Shown: positions 35,459 to 45,918, numbered from the stretch's first letter. The stretch is 48,995 nt of DNA from Roseivivax lentus (GCF_900156805.1 NZ_FTOQ01000022.1:1-48995); one strand, 5' to 3'. Program-made: numbers and translations. The notes: generated by a model not told the origin, from the sequence alone.

Positions 35459-36775
35459 ATGCCCATCAAGAACGCACTTCGTGCGGCCACGGCGCTCGGC
35501 CTTTTGACGGCCACCGGCGCATTCGCCGAATCTCACAGCCCCACCATTACCATCGCGACCGTGAATAATGGCGACATGATCCGCATGCAGGGCTATACCG
35601 ACACCTTCACCGAGCAGACCGGCATCAATGTCGAGTGGGTCACGCTCGAGGAGAACGTGCTGCGCCAGCGTGTCACCACCGACATCACCACCAAGGGTGG
35701 CCAGTTCGACATCACCACGATCGGCATGTACGAAGCGCCAATCTGGGGCGCCAACGGCTGGCTCGTGCCGCTGGACGACCTGTCCGCGGAATACGACGTC
35801 GACGACATCCTCCCGGCCATGCGCTCGGGCCTCAGCCATGACGGCACGCTGTACGCGGCACCGTTCTACGGCGAATCCTCCATGATCATGTATCGCACCG
35901 ACCTGATGGAAGCAGCGGGCCTCGAAATGCCCGACGCACCCACCTGGGAATTCATCCGCGAAGCGGCTGCAGCGATGACCGACCGCGACGCCGACATCAA
36001 CGGCATCTGCCTGCGCGGCAAGGCCGGCTGGGGTGAAGGCGGTGCCTTCATCAACACCATGGCCAACTCCTTCGGCGCGCGTCCGGTCAACGAAAACTGG
36101 GAGCCGCAGCTCGACAGCGAGGCATGGGCCGAGACGCTCACCTTCTTCACCGAGATGATGGCGGAATCCGGCCCCACGGGCTACGCCACCAACGGCTTCA
36201 ACGAGAACCTGTCGCTGTTCCAGCAGGGCAAGTGCGGCATGTGGATCGACGCGACCGTCGCGGCCTCTTTCGTGACCAACCCCAACGATTCCGAAGTGGC
36301 CGACAGCGTGGGCTTCGCGCTGGCGCCGAACAAGGACGGTGTCGACAAGAAGGCCAACTGGCTCTGGGCCTGGGCACTCGCCATCCCGGCGGGCACCGCG
36401 CAGGAAGATGCGGCCAAGCAGTTCATCGAGTGGGCCACCTCGAAGGATTACATCGAGCTCGTCGCCGAGAACGAAGGCTGGGCAAACGTGCCCCCGGGTG
36501 CGCGCACCTCGCTTTACGAGACGGCCGAGTATCAGGAAGTGCCCTTCGCGCAGAAGACGCTCGACTCGATCAACGCCGCCGATCCCAACAACCCGACCGT
36601 CGAGCCGGTGCCCTATACCGGTATCCAGTTCGCCGCGATCCCGGAATGGGCCGGCATGTGGGGCCAGGTGAGCCAGGAATTCTCGGCTGCCTATGCAGGT
36701 CAGCAGTCGATCGAGGAAGCGCTCGAAAAAGGTCAGGCCATCATGACCGAAGAACTGGAAGCCGCGGGTTACTAA
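35459..36775 (+). CDS. smoE: Polyol ABC transporter, periplasmic binding protein
   Basis: The 438-residue protein begins with a signal peptide (residues 1 to about 24, ending TGAFAES) and is an extracellular solute-binding protein of family 1. GMYEAPIWGANGWL and YAAPFYGESSMIMYR are typical of the sorbitol/mannitol-binding SmoE of Rhodobacter. It captures polyols in the periplasm for the SmoFGK importer. GGGAGG lies upstream of the ATG at 35459, which is preferred over 35423 because it starts the signal peptide. It is followed by a hairpin before smoF. Confidence 0.9.
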   Translation: MPIKNALRAATALGLLTATGAFAESHSPTITIATVNNGDMIRMQGYTDTFTEQTGINVEWVTLEENVLRQRVTTDITTKGGQFDITTIGMYEAPIWGANGWLVPLDDLSAEYDVDDILPAMRSGLSHDGTLYAAPFYGESSMIMYRTDLMEAAGLEMPDAPTWEFIREAAAAMTDRDADINGICLRGKAGWGEGGAFINTMANSFGARPVNENWEPQLDSEAWAETLTFFTEMMAESGPTGYATNGFNENLSLFQQGKCGMWIDATVAASFVTNPNDSEVADSVGFALAPNKDGVDKKANWLWAWALAIPAGTAQEDAAKQFIEWATSKDYIELVAENEGWANVPPGARTSLYETAEYQEVPFAQKTLDSINAADPNNPTVEPVPYTGIQFAAIPEWAGMWGQVSQEFSAAYAGQQSIEEALEKGQAIMTEELEAAGY

Positions 36776-36789
36776 ACCCGGCACTTCCC

Positions 36790-36822
36790 GGGGGTGGGCG
36801 GCCTTCCGCCCCCCCTTCCCCA
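36790..36822 (+). terminator. Intercistronic hairpin between smoE and smoF
   Basis: A G-run with GGGCGG pairs with CCGCCC and the following C-run around a short CCTT loop. It lies 14 bases after the binding-protein stop. Hairpins here commonly stabilise the upstream mRNA or partly terminate transcription, so that the binding protein is made in excess of the permeases. No T-tract follows, which favours stabilisation or attenuation over full termination. Confidence 0.5.
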
Positions 36823-36889
36823 GCGTGACCAGTATCACCGTTGTTTTTCCTCACGGGTACATTCCGCCCGAACAGAGAGGTCTTGCGTC

Positions 36890-37756
36890 ATGGCTACCCA
36901 ACATTCCCGATCCGCCGCGCGCTTCATGATGGCCCCAGCCGTTATCCTGCTTCTGGGCTGGATGCTGGTGCCGCTGACGATGACGCTTTACTTCTCGTTC
37001 AAGAGCTATCTGCCGCTCAGGGGTGGCGATCTGGGCTGGACGGGCTTTGACAACTACGTCCGCTTCGTCACGTCGAGCGCCTTCTGGCCGTCGGTGATCA
37101 CCACACTGGTGATCGTGGGGGGTGTGCTCGTCATCACCGTCTGCCTGGGCATCCTTCTGGCCATGCTTCTCGACCAGCCGATGTGGGGCCAAGGCATCGT
37201 CCGTATCCTCGTCATCGCGCCCTTCTTCGTCATGCCGACCGTTTCGGCACTGGTGTGGAAGAACATGTTCATGGATCCCACGAACGGGCTCTTGTCGCAT
37301 CTGTGGCGCTTTTTCGGGGCCGAACCGGTCGCGTGGCTTTCGGAGGTGCCGACCACATCCATCGTGATGATCGTGTCCTGGCAATGGCTGCCTTTCGCGA
37401 CGCTGATCCTGTTGACCGCGATCCAGTCGCTCGACAGCGAGCAGCTGGAGGCCGCCGAGATGGACGGAGCGCCGCATCTCAGCCGGTTCTTCTACATCAT
37501 CCTGCCGCACCTTGCGCGGGCCATCACCATCGTGGTGCTGATCCAGACGATCTTTCTACTGTCGATCTTCGCCGAGATTTTCGTGACCACTGGCGGGGCC
37601 TTCGGGACCCGGACCCTGACCTACCTGATCTACCAGCGCGTGCTGGAAAGCCAGAATGTCGGCCTCGGGTCTGCCGGGGGTGTCTACGCCATCATTCTCG
37701 CCAATATCGTTGCCATCTTCCTGATGCGCATCGTCGGCAAGAACATGGACGCGTGA
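36890..37756 (+). CDS. smoF: Polyol ABC transporter permease 1
   Basis: The 288-residue membrane protein has about six transmembrane segments, the first being FMMAPAVILLLGWMLVPL. The coupling-loop EAAEMDGAPHLSRFFYIILP motif (EAA-x3-G) near residue 185 contacts the ATPase. It forms the channel with SmoG. The ATG at 36890, after GAGAGGTCTTGCGTC, is chosen over an upstream frame that would run through the hairpin. It lies 13 bases before smoG. The family is the MalF-like permeases for sorbitol/mannitol. Confidence 0.9.
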   Translation: MATQHSRSAARFMMAPAVILLLGWMLVPLTMTLYFSFKSYLPLRGGDLGWTGFDNYVRFVTSSAFWPSVITTLVIVGGVLVITVCLGILLAMLLDQPMWGQGIVRILVIAPFFVMPTVSALVWKNMFMDPTNGLLSHLWRFFGAEPVAWLSEVPTTSIVMIVSWQWLPFATLILLTAIQSLDSEQLEAAEMDGAPHLSRFFYIILPHLARAITIVVLIQTIFLLSIFAEIFVTTGGAFGTRTLTYLIYQRVLESQNVGLGSAGGVYAIILANIVAIFLMRIVGKNMDA

Positions 37757-37769
37757 GGAGGACCTGACC

Positions 37770-38600
37770 ATGGCACGTGCCGTCACATCACAACGCAAGG
37801 CGATCAATACCGCCATCGCCTGGACCATCGGGTTCCTGATCTTCTTCCCGATCCTCTGGACCATCCTGACCTCGTTCAAGACCGAGGGCACCGCGATCGC
37901 CGATCCGCCCGTGTTCCTGTTCTTCGACTGGACGCTGGAGAATTACGCGGTCGTGCAGGAACGCTCAAACTACATGCGGTTCCTGTGGAACTCGGTCATC
38001 ATCGCGGGCGGCTCCACGCTCTTGGGTGTGATCGTCGCGGTGCCTGCCGCCTGGGCCATGGCCTTCGTGCCCTCGCGGCGGACCAAGGACATCCTGCTGT
38101 GGATGCTCTCGACGAAGATGTTGCCCGCGGTCGGCGTGCTCTACCCGATCTACCTGATCTGCATCGAGTTGGGCGTGCTCGACAACCGTGCGGCGCTGGT
38201 GATCATCCTGATGCTCATCAACCTGCCGATCATCGTCTGGATGCTCTATACCTACTTCCGCGAAATCCCGGGCGAGATCCTGGAAGCCGCGCGGATGGAC
38301 GGGGCGAGCCTGCGCAACGAGATCCTTTACGTGCTGACGCCGATGGCGATCCCGGGCATCGCCTCGACAGTGCTTCTGAACTTCATCCTCGCCTGGAACG
38401 AGGCGTTCTGGACGCTGAACCTGACCGCCGTCGATGCGGCGCCGCTCACCGCCTTCATCGCCAGCTATTCCAGCCCCGAGGGTCTGTTCTTCGCCAAGCT
38501 CAGCGCGGCCTCGACCATGGCCATCGCGCCGATCCTCATCCTCGGCTGGTTCAGCCAGAAGCAACTCGTCCGCGGCCTGACCTTCGGCGCCGTCAAGTAA
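37770..38600 (+). CDS. smoG: Polyol ABC transporter permease 2
   Basis: The 276-residue MalG-like inner-membrane permease has an N-terminal membrane helix (AWTIGFLIFFPILWTI) and the coupling motif EAARMDGASLRNEI near residue 172. GAGGAGG precedes the start. Together with SmoF it makes the transmembrane pore, and with SmoK the full importer. It is followed after 51 bases by smoK. Confidence 0.9.
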   Translation: MARAVTSQRKAINTAIAWTIGFLIFFPILWTILTSFKTEGTAIADPPVFLFFDWTLENYAVVQERSNYMRFLWNSVIIAGGSTLLGVIVAVPAAWAMAFVPSRRTKDILLWMLSTKMLPAVGVLYPIYLICIELGVLDNRAALVIILMLINLPIIVWMLYTYFREIPGEILEAARMDGASLRNEILYVLTPMAIPGIASTVLLNFILAWNEAFWTLNLTAVDAAPLTAFIASYSSPEGLFFAKLSAASTMAIAPILILGWFSQKQLVRGLTFGAVK

Positions 38601-38651
38601 CGAAGCACGCGCGCTCGAGTAGCGAAGCGGTAGCGCAAAAAGGAAGAACAC

Positions 38652-39652
<1,001 letters not shown>

Positions 39653-39656
<4 letters not shown>

Positions 39657-40426
39657 GGCGGCTGGAGGGCAAATCCGCGCTGATCACCGGCGCCGCCCGC
39701 GGCATCGGCAAGGAATTCGCCCGGGCCTATGTCAACGAGGGCGCGCGCGTGGCGATCGGGGATATCAACGAGGACGCCGCGCGCGAAGCCGCCGAAGAGA
39801 TCGGCCCGGGCGCCTATGTCGTTCCGCTCGACGTGACGCGGCAGGAAAGCATCGACGCCGCCGTCGCGGGCGTGGTGGCGGAGGCGGGCAAGCTCGACAT
39901 CCTCATCAACAACGCGGCCCTCTTCGATGCCGCCGAGACGGTGGACATCACCCGTGACAGCTATGACCGGCTATACGCGGTGAACGTCGAGGGCACGCTC
40001 TTCACCATGCAGGCGGCGGCCCGGCAGATGATCGCGCAGGGTGAGGGCGGCAAGATCATCAACATGGCGAGCCAGGCCGGGCGGCGCGGAGAGCCCCTGG
40101 TGCTGGTCTATTGCTCGACCAAGGCGGCGGTGATCTCGATGACGCAATCGGCCGGGCTGAACCTGATCCAGCACGGCATCAACGTGAACGCCATCGCGCC
40201 CGGAGTGGTGGACGGCGAGCATTGGGTGCATGTGGACAGCATGTTCGCCAAGCTCGAGGGCAAGAAACCCGGCCAGAAGAAGGCCGAGGTCGAGGCCGGC
40301 GTGCCCGCGGGCCGCTTCGCGGTGCCCGCCGATCTGACCGGAATGGCGGTTTTTCTCGCCTCGTCCGAGGCCGATTACATCGTCTCGCAGACCTATAACG
40401 TGGATGGCGGCCAGTGGATGAGCTGA
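39653..40426 (+). CDS. smoS: Sorbitol dehydrogenase (SDR type)
   Basis: The 257-residue classical SDR has [12 protein letters not shown] near residue 11, INNAALF near 83 and the active pair YCSTK near 153. It closely fits the Rhodobacter SmoS that oxidises D-sorbitol to D-fructose (and galactitol to tagatose) with NAD. It overlaps smoK by four bases and the stop lies 17 bases before mtlK. The substrate is assigned from sequence type and operon context. Confidence 0.88.
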
Positions 40427-40443
40427 AGACGGAGGCGCGCGCG

Positions 40444-41907
40444 ATGCGACTGAGCAACGACACCCTGAAAGACCTTCCGGACGGCATCGAGGGGCCGCGC
40501 TACGACCGGTCCGGGCTGACCCCCGGCATCGTGCATATCGGGCTCGGCAATTTTCACCGCGCGCACCAGGCGTGGTATCTGCACCGGCTGATGCAGGCGG
40601 GCCTGGCGCATGACTGGGCGATCATCGGCGCCGGCGTGCGCGCGCCCGACGCCGCCATGCGCGAAAAGCTTCTGGCGCAGGATTGCCTGACCACGCTCAT
40701 CGAACTCGACCCCAAAGGCATCCGCGCCGAGGTCACCGGCAGCATGATCGACTTCCTGCCCATCGCCGTGGACAACGCGCCCCTGATCGCGCAGATAGCC
40801 GATCCCGCCATCCGCATCGTGTCGCTGACCGTGACCGAGGGCGGCTATTACCGCGACGCCGCCGATGGCAGCTTCGCCGCGGCGCATCCCGACATGGTGC
40901 ACGATATCGCGCACCCCGCGACCCCGCGCACCGCCTTCGGCGCCATCGTGGCCGCCCTTGCCCAGCGGCGGGCGGCGGGCCACGGCCCCTTCACCGTGCA
41001 GAGCTGCGACAACCTGCAGGGCAATGGCGATATCGTGCGCGACACGGTGCTGTCGCTGGCGCGCGGCACCGATCCGGGGCTCGCGGACTGGATCGCCGCA
41101 GAGGCGACCTTCCCCAACTCGATGGTCGATTGCATCGTCCCCGCGACCGGCCCGTCGGAAATCGCCCGCGCGCAGGCGCTGGGGATCGACGACGCCGCCC
41201 CCGTCACCCACGAGAATTTCCGCCAATGGGTGATCGAGGATGCCTTCTGCGCGGGCCGCCCGCCCTGGGAAGAGGCCGGCGCGACGCTGACCAACGACGT
41301 TCACACCTACGAATCGATGAAGCTGCGGCTCCTGAATGCCGGGCACCAGGTCCTGTCCAACGCGGGCGAGGTGCTGGGCGTCGAGACGATCTCGGGCTGC
41401 ATGGCCCATCCGCTGATCGGGCCTTACTTCGCCAAGGTGCTGACCGAGGAGGTCGCGCCGCATGTGCACGCGGTGCCCGGCATGACGCCCGAGGCCTATA
41501 TCGAGCTGATCGCCGCGCGATTCGCCAATCCCAAGATCCGCGACACCGTGCGCCGCGTGGCCTTCGACGGCGGATCGCGGCATCCGGGCTTCGTGCTGCC
41601 GACGCTGCGCGACGCGGTGGCGGCGGGCACGCCGGCGGAGGGCCTCGCGCTGGTCGAGGCGCTCTGGGCGCGGATGTGCGCGGGCACGCGCGCCGACGGC
41701 TCCGTGATCGAACCCAACGATCCCGACTGGGACGTCCTGCAGGCGACGGCGCTGGCGGCGCGCGACGATCCGGGCAAGTGGCTGGCGCAGACGCAGTATT
41801 ACGGCACCCTCGGTGAGGCGCCCGCCTTCGCGGAGGCCTTCGGGCGGCATCTTACCGCGCTCTGGCGGGATGGCTGCGAGGCGACGCTGCGCGCCTATCT
41901 GGGTTAG
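40444..41907 (+). CDS. mtlK: Mannitol 2-dehydrogenase
   Basis: The 487-residue long-chain polyol dehydrogenase has HIGLGNFHRAHQAWY (NAD-binding strand) near residue 33. The family signature K-x4-N-x2-H is present in MKLRLLNAGHQVL near 290, with the catalytic Lys. It oxidises mannitol to fructose and also acts on arabitol and sorbitol in related bacteria. ATG at 40444 gives the usual N-terminus; an ATG at 40414 would overlap smoS. It is the last gene of the polyol operon seen here. Xylulokinase and fructokinase genes, which often follow, are absent. Confidence 0.92.
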   Translation: MRLSNDTLKDLPDGIEGPRYDRSGLTPGIVHIGLGNFHRAHQAWYLHRLMQAGLAHDWAIIGAGVRAPDAAMREKLLAQDCLTTLIELDPKGIRAEVTGSMIDFLPIAVDNAPLIAQIADPAIRIVSLTVTEGGYYRDAADGSFAAAHPDMVHDIAHPATPRTAFGAIVAALAQRRAAGHGPFTVQSCDNLQGNGDIVRDTVLSLARGTDPGLADWIAAEATFPNSMVDCIVPATGPSEIARAQALGIDDAAPVTHENFRQWVIEDAFCAGRPPWEEAGATLTNDVHTYESMKLRLLNAGHQVLSNAGEVLGVETISGCMAHPLIGPYFAKVLTEEVAPHVHAVPGMTPEAYIELIAARFANPKIRDTVRRVAFDGGSRHPGFVLPTLRDAVAAGTPAEGLALVEALWARMCAGTRADGSVIEPNDPDWDVLQATALAARDDPGKWLAQTQYYGTLGEAPAFAEAFGRHLTALWRDGCEATLRAYLG

Positions 41908-41919
41908 GAAACGGGCACG

Positions 41920-41944
41920 GGAATTCGGCACCGGAATTCGGCAC
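41920..41944. repeat. Short direct repeat after mtlK
   Basis: GGAATTCGGCAC occurs twice with a 13-base period (41920-41931 and 41933-41944), just after the mtlK stop. No function is evident; it looks like a slippage product in the 166-bp gap before pqqA. Confidence 0.6.
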
Positions 41945-42073
41945 GGACCGGCCCCTCCGGCGGCGAATCGCCCAACGCCCGCCGCAGCCTCCCGCGCCCC
42001 AGACCAAAGTCCCACAGACGCCCCGCCCCGCGGCGCGTAGCGTGATCGGACAACAATCCCGGAGGAGAAATAA

Positions 42074-42175
42074 ATGGCCTGGACCAAACCCGTCATCCGC
42101 GAAATCGAGTGCGGCATGGAAATCAACATGTACGGCCCCGAGGGCGAAGACCGCGGCACCGACCCGCTGTTCTGA
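42074..42175 (+). CDS. pqqA: PQQ precursor peptide PqqA
   Basis: The 33-residue peptide contains EINMY, the E-x3-Y motif whose Glu and Tyr are cross-linked by PqqE and become the PQQ skeleton. The surrounding MAWTKPVIREIECG and the tail after GPEGEDRG are typical of PqqA. GGAGGAGAAATAA provides a strong ribosome-binding site. It lies 23 bases upstream of pqqB. It is short enough to be missed by gene callers. Confidence 0.95.
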   Translation: MAWTKPVIREIECGMEINMYGPEGEDRGTDPLF

Positions 42176-42198
42176 GACGGCCATCGCGGAGAATTTCC

Positions 42199-43095
42199 AT
42201 GAGCCTCCGCGCCATTATTCTCGGGGCAGCCGCCGGTGGTGGGCTGCCCCAATGGAATTGCGGTTGCGAGATGTGCAATCTCGCGCGGCGCGGCGAAATC
42301 CCGCCGCAATCGCAATCCTCCATCGCCGTCTCGGCCAACGGGGCCGATTGGGCGATCATCAACGCCTCGCCCGATCTGCGTGAACAGCTGGCCCGCGCCC
42401 CGGCCCTGCATCCGACCGGTCTGCGGGAAAGCCCCGTGCGCGCGGTGCTCGTCACCAATGGCGATATCGACCATATCGCGGGGCTTCTGACCCTGCGCGA
42501 ACAGCAGCGTTTCACGCTGTTCGCCACGCGGGAAATCCATGCCGTCCTGGCCGCCAACCCGGTCTTTGACGCGCTGAACCCCGATTTCGTGACCCGCACC
42601 ACCATCGCGCTCGACACACCTTTCGAACTGGTGCCGGGGGTGATCGCCACGCTCTATGCGGTGCCGGGCAAAGTGCCGCTCTACCTCGAAGGGGACACCG
42701 TCGAGACCGAGCTCGAGGGCGAGCAGACCGTCGGCGTCGCGCTGCAGGGCGCGGCCTCCAGCGTGCATTACATTCCCGGATGCGCGGCGCTGCGGGACGA
42801 TCTCAGGGCGCGGCTCGACGGGGCGGATGCGGTGCTCTTCGACGGCACGCTCTGGCGCGACGACGAGATGATCGCGGCGGGGCTCAGCCAGAAGACCGGC
42901 GCGCGGATGGGACACATGTCCATGTCGGGGCCCGAGGGCTCCATCGCGGCCTTCGCGGGGCTGCGCGTCGGTCGGAAGATCTTTGTCCACATGAACAACA
43001 CGAACCCGGTCTGGAACCCGGCCTCGCCGGAGCGCGCGGAGGCCGAGGCCGCGGGCTGGCGTATCGCCGAGGACGGGTGGGAGAGCGAGCTGTGA
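42199..43095 (+). CDS. pqqB: PQQ biosynthesis protein PqqB
   Basis: The 298-residue metallo-beta-lactamase-fold protein has the N-terminal ILGAAAGGGLPQWNC with a Cys pair in CGCEMC, NGDIDHIAGLL near residue 91, and HMSMSGPEGSI near 238. PqqB acts in the hydroxylation of the cross-linked Glu-Tyr intermediate. The ATG at 42199 starts the family N-terminus and follows GGAGAATT. It overlaps pqqC by four bases (GTGA). Length is normal. Confidence 0.93.
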   Translation: MSLRAIILGAAAGGGLPQWNCGCEMCNLARRGEIPPQSQSSIAVSANGADWAIINASPDLREQLARAPALHPTGLRESPVRAVLVTNGDIDHIAGLLTLREQQRFTLFATREIHAVLAANPVFDALNPDFVTRTTIALDTPFELVPGVIATLYAVPGKVPLYLEGDTVETELEGEQTVGVALQGAASSVHYIPGCAALRDDLRARLDGADAVLFDGTLWRDDEMIAAGLSQKTGARMGHMSMSGPEGSIAAFAGLRVGRKIFVHMNNTNPVWNPASPERAEAEAAGWRIAEDGWESEL

Positions 43096-43847
43096 CAGCC
43101 ACGAAAGCAGAATTCGAGGCGCGGCTGCGCCAGATCGGCGCGGAGCGCTATCACGACAAGCACCCCTTTCACGCCATGCTGCATTCGGGCGGCTGCACGC
43201 CGGATCAGGTCCGCGCCTGGGTCATCAACCGCTTTGCCTATCAATCGGCGATCCCCCGGAAGGACGCGGCCTTCATGAGCCGCGTGGACGATCCGGCGCT
43301 GCGCCGCGCCTGGCGGTCCCGCATCGAGGATCACGACGGCACCGCCGAGAACGAGGGCGGCATCGAACGCTGGCTGCGGCTGGCCGATGCGGTGGGGCTC
43401 GACCGGGATTACGTGGCCGTCAAGACCGGGATCCTGCCCGCGACCACCTTCGCGGTCGAGGCCTATGTGCGCTTCGTCCGCGACAAGTCGCTTCTGGAGG
43501 CCGTGGCGGCCTCGCTCACCGAACTCTTCGCGCCGAAGATCCATGCCGACCGGATCAAGGGCCTTCTGGCGCATTACGAGTTCGCCGACGACACCAGCCT
43601 GTCCTATTTCCGCAAGCGGCTGGACGAGGCCCCGAAGGACGTGGCCTTCGGGCTGGGCTGGGTTCTCGATCATGCCGATACGGCGGAAAAGCAGGATGCC
43701 GCGGCGCAGGCGCTGATCTTCAAGACCGACGTGCTCTGGGCGCAGCTCGACGCGCTCTATTCGGCCTATGTGACGCCCGCGCGCATTCCGCCCGGCGCCT
43801 GGCAGCCCGGCACCCATCTGCGCGTGCCCGAGGCGCGCGCGTCATGA
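43092..43847 (+). CDS. pqqC: PQQ synthase PqqC
   Basis: The 251-residue protein carries out the final cofactor-free oxidation and ring closure to PQQ. The family core is visible: YHDKHPFHAMLHSGG, VINRFAYQSAIPRKDAAF, RIEDHDG and the late SYFRKRLDEAPKDV. The GTG at 43092 gives the normal start and overlaps the pqqB stop; no upstream ATG in frame fits. It overlaps pqqD by four bases. Confidence 0.94.
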   Translation: MTATKAEFEARLRQIGAERYHDKHPFHAMLHSGGCTPDQVRAWVINRFAYQSAIPRKDAAFMSRVDDPALRRAWRSRIEDHDGTAENEGGIERWLRLADAVGLDRDYVAVKTGILPATTFAVEAYVRFVRDKSLLEAVAASLTELFAPKIHADRIKGLLAHYEFADDTSLSYFRKRLDEAPKDVAFGLGWVLDHADTAEKQDAAAQALIFKTDVLWAQLDALYSAYVTPARIPPGAWQPGTHLRVPEARAS

Positions 43848-44125
43848 GCCTCTCCGCCGACACCGTGCCCGCGCTGCCGCGCGGCGTGCGCCTGCACCAC
43901 GACCATGTCCGCGACCGCTGGGTGCTGCTGGCGCCGGAACGCACGATCAGCCTCGATCCGGTGGGCCATGCGATCCTGTCCGAGGTCGACGGCACGACGC
44001 CTTTCGGCGGCATCGTCGACACGCTGGCCGCGAAATACAGCGCCCCCGCCGCGCAGATCGCCACCGATGCGGGCGAGTTCCTGCAGGGGCTCGCGGACCG
44101 GCGCATCGTGGATTTGCGGCCATGA
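43844..44125 (+). CDS. pqqD: PQQ peptide chaperone PqqD
   Basis: The 93-residue protein binds PqqA and presents it to the radical-SAM enzyme PqqE. RGVRLHHDHVRDRWVLLAPE, then ISLDPVGHAILSEVDG and the C-terminal FLQGLADRRIV, match the winged-helix RiPP recognition fold. Four-base overlaps on both sides (pqqC, pqqE) show coupled translation. Confidence 0.93.
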   Translation: MSLSADTVPALPRGVRLHHDHVRDRWVLLAPERTISLDPVGHAILSEVDGTTPFGGIVDTLAAKYSAPAAQIATDAGEFLQGLADRRIVDLRP

Positions 44126-45201
44126 GCATTCCCGCACCCATGGCCATGCTCGCGGAGCTGACGCATCGCTGCCCGCTCTCCTGCCCCTATTGTTCGAACC
44201 CGGTGGAGTTGACCCGCAAGGAGGCGGAGCTGACGACCGGGGACTGGCTCGACGCCTTCCGCCAGGCCGCCGAGCTGGGCGTGCTGCAATTGCACCTGTC
44301 GGGCGGCGAGCCCGTCAGCCGCCGCGACCTGCCCGAGCTGGTGGCGGGTGCGCGGGCGGCCGGGCTTTATACCAACCTCATCACCTCGGGGATCGGGCTC
44401 GGCGAGGCGCGGCTCGATGCGCTGGAGGCGGCGGGGCTCGACCACGTCCAGCTGTCGCTACAGGGCACCGATGCGGCGATGGCCGACCGGATCGGCGGCT
44501 ACCGGGGCGGCTTCGACCGCAAGATGCAGGTCGCGGGCTGGATGAAGGAGCGCGGGATCCCCATGACGCTCAACACCGTGCTGCACCGGCAGAACCTGCA
44601 CCAACTGCCGCGCGCCATCGAGATGGCGCAGGAGATGGGCGCGCGGCGGATCGAGGTGGCAGTGGTGCAGTTCCATGGCTGGGCGCTGCCCAATCGGGCC
44701 GCGCTGATGCCCACCCGCGCGCAATCGGACGAGGCCACGCGGATCGTGACCGAAGCGCGCGCGCGGCTGAAGGGCAAGCTGGTGCTCGATTACGTGCCCG
44801 CGGATTACCACACCGAGAAACCCAAACGCTGCATGGGGGGCTGGGGCATGGTGGGGTTGAACATCACGCCCGAAGGCACCGTGCTGCCCTGTCACGCCGC
44901 CGAGACCATCCCGCATCTGCGCTTCGAGACCATCCGCGAGACACCGCTGCGCGACATCTGGTATGACAGCGCCGCCTTCAACGCCTATCGCGGGGATGCG
45001 TGGATGCAGGAGCCCTGCCGGTCCTGCGATCTGAAGAAGGTCGATTTCGGCGGTTGCCGGTGCCAGGCCATGGCGCTGGCAGGCGATCCCGCCGCGACCG
45101 ATCCGGTCTGCCGCAAATCGCCTCTGCATGCGGAGATCCAGAGCTGCGCCGAGGAAGTCGCGACCAGCGCCACGGCGGATTTTTCCTACCGCATGATGTG
45201 A
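44122..45201 (+). CDS. pqqE: Radical-SAM PqqA-crosslinking enzyme PqqE
   Basis: The 359-residue radical-SAM enzyme joins Glu and Tyr of PqqA by a carbon-carbon bond. The SAM-cluster motif C-x3-C-x2-C is in HRCPLSCPYCSNP near residue 17. The LSGGEP segment follows. The C-terminal SPASM region has Cys in LPCHAAETIP and in CRSCDLKKVDFGGCRC for auxiliary iron-sulfur clusters. Length and order are typical. The protease genes pqqF/G are not in the window. Confidence 0.95.
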   Translation: MSIPAPMAMLAELTHRCPLSCPYCSNPVELTRKEAELTTGDWLDAFRQAAELGVLQLHLSGGEPVSRRDLPELVAGARAAGLYTNLITSGIGLGEARLDALEAAGLDHVQLSLQGTDAAMADRIGGYRGGFDRKMQVAGWMKERGIPMTLNTVLHRQNLHQLPRAIEMAQEMGARRIEVAVVQFHGWALPNRAALMPTRAQSDEATRIVTEARARLKGKLVLDYVPADYHTEKPKRCMGGWGMVGLNITPEGTVLPCHAAETIPHLRFETIRETPLRDIWYDSAAFNAYRGDAWMQEPCRSCDLKKVDFGGCRCQAMALAGDPAATDPVCRKSPLHAEIQSCAEEVATSATADFSYRMM

Positions 45202-45363
45202 CGCTGTGCTGCCCGGTGACGTTCGAAGACGCGGCACCGACCGGGGGCTCGCAGGCCAGGGGCGCCCCCCAGCGCGGGCGATTGGCGCTGGATCGCGTGT
45301 GCCCTGGCCCGCCCCGTGGGCATTCCGACCGCCTGATGGCGCGGCCGACATCGAGGACCGATC

Positions 45364-45675
45364 ATGATCCGACATCTCGTCTTTCTGAAATACGCCGACA
45401 CGGTTTCGCAGGACGCGAAAGACGCGCTGATGGGCGATCTCGCGGCTCTTGCGGACGCACTCGACGGCATCGAGGCCTTCTGCGCGCGGCCGAACATATC
45501 GCCGGAGACGCCGCTCACGCATGGCCTGTCCGAAATGTTCTGGATCGATTTCCGCGACGCCGCGGCGCGCGATGCCTATCTCGCGAACGAGACCCATAAG
45601 ACCATCGGCGCGCGGCTCCTGGCCAGCCTTGAGGGCGGGACCAACGGCATCTTCGTCTGCGACGTCGCTTTGTGA
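45364..45675 (+). CDS. Dabb-domain (stress-responsive A/B barrel) protein
   Basis: The 103-residue protein begins MIRHLVFLKYADTVSQ and has the dimeric alpha/beta-barrel (Dabb) pattern with FWIDFRDAAARDAYL and a late H-K pair. Such proteins are found in diverse catabolic settings and often have no assigned reaction. It follows pqqE after 162 bases and may be a separate transcript. GAGGACCGATC precedes the start. Function unknown. Confidence 0.75.
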   Translation: MIRHLVFLKYADTVSQDAKDALMGDLAALADALDGIEAFCARPNISPETPLTHGLSEMFWIDFRDAAARDAYLANETHKTIGARLLASLEGGTNGIFVCDVAL

Positions 45676-45918
45676 AGCTGTGGCCGGGCACCGGGCGCGC
45701 CGCAGGCCCGCGCCTGGCAGCGCCCTAACGAAAGGCTGTCGGAGCGGCCAATTTTTGACAAAGATCCCAATCTTCGCGCTGAAAAATACAATTAAATCAA
45801 TGCGGCATTGGCAAGCCTCTATTTTTTGGCGGCGTATTTCGCCAAAGAGTCGGGTATCAGAACGCCAAACTTTTCTGGCCGAGCAAACTGGAGGGAGAAG
45901 CCGCAAAATCCACGCATG

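Noticed and set aside
40393-42990. 865-residue minus-strand frame opposite mtlK and pqqA/pqqB
   Set aside because: It runs antisense through three well-recognised genes and shows no domain of its own.
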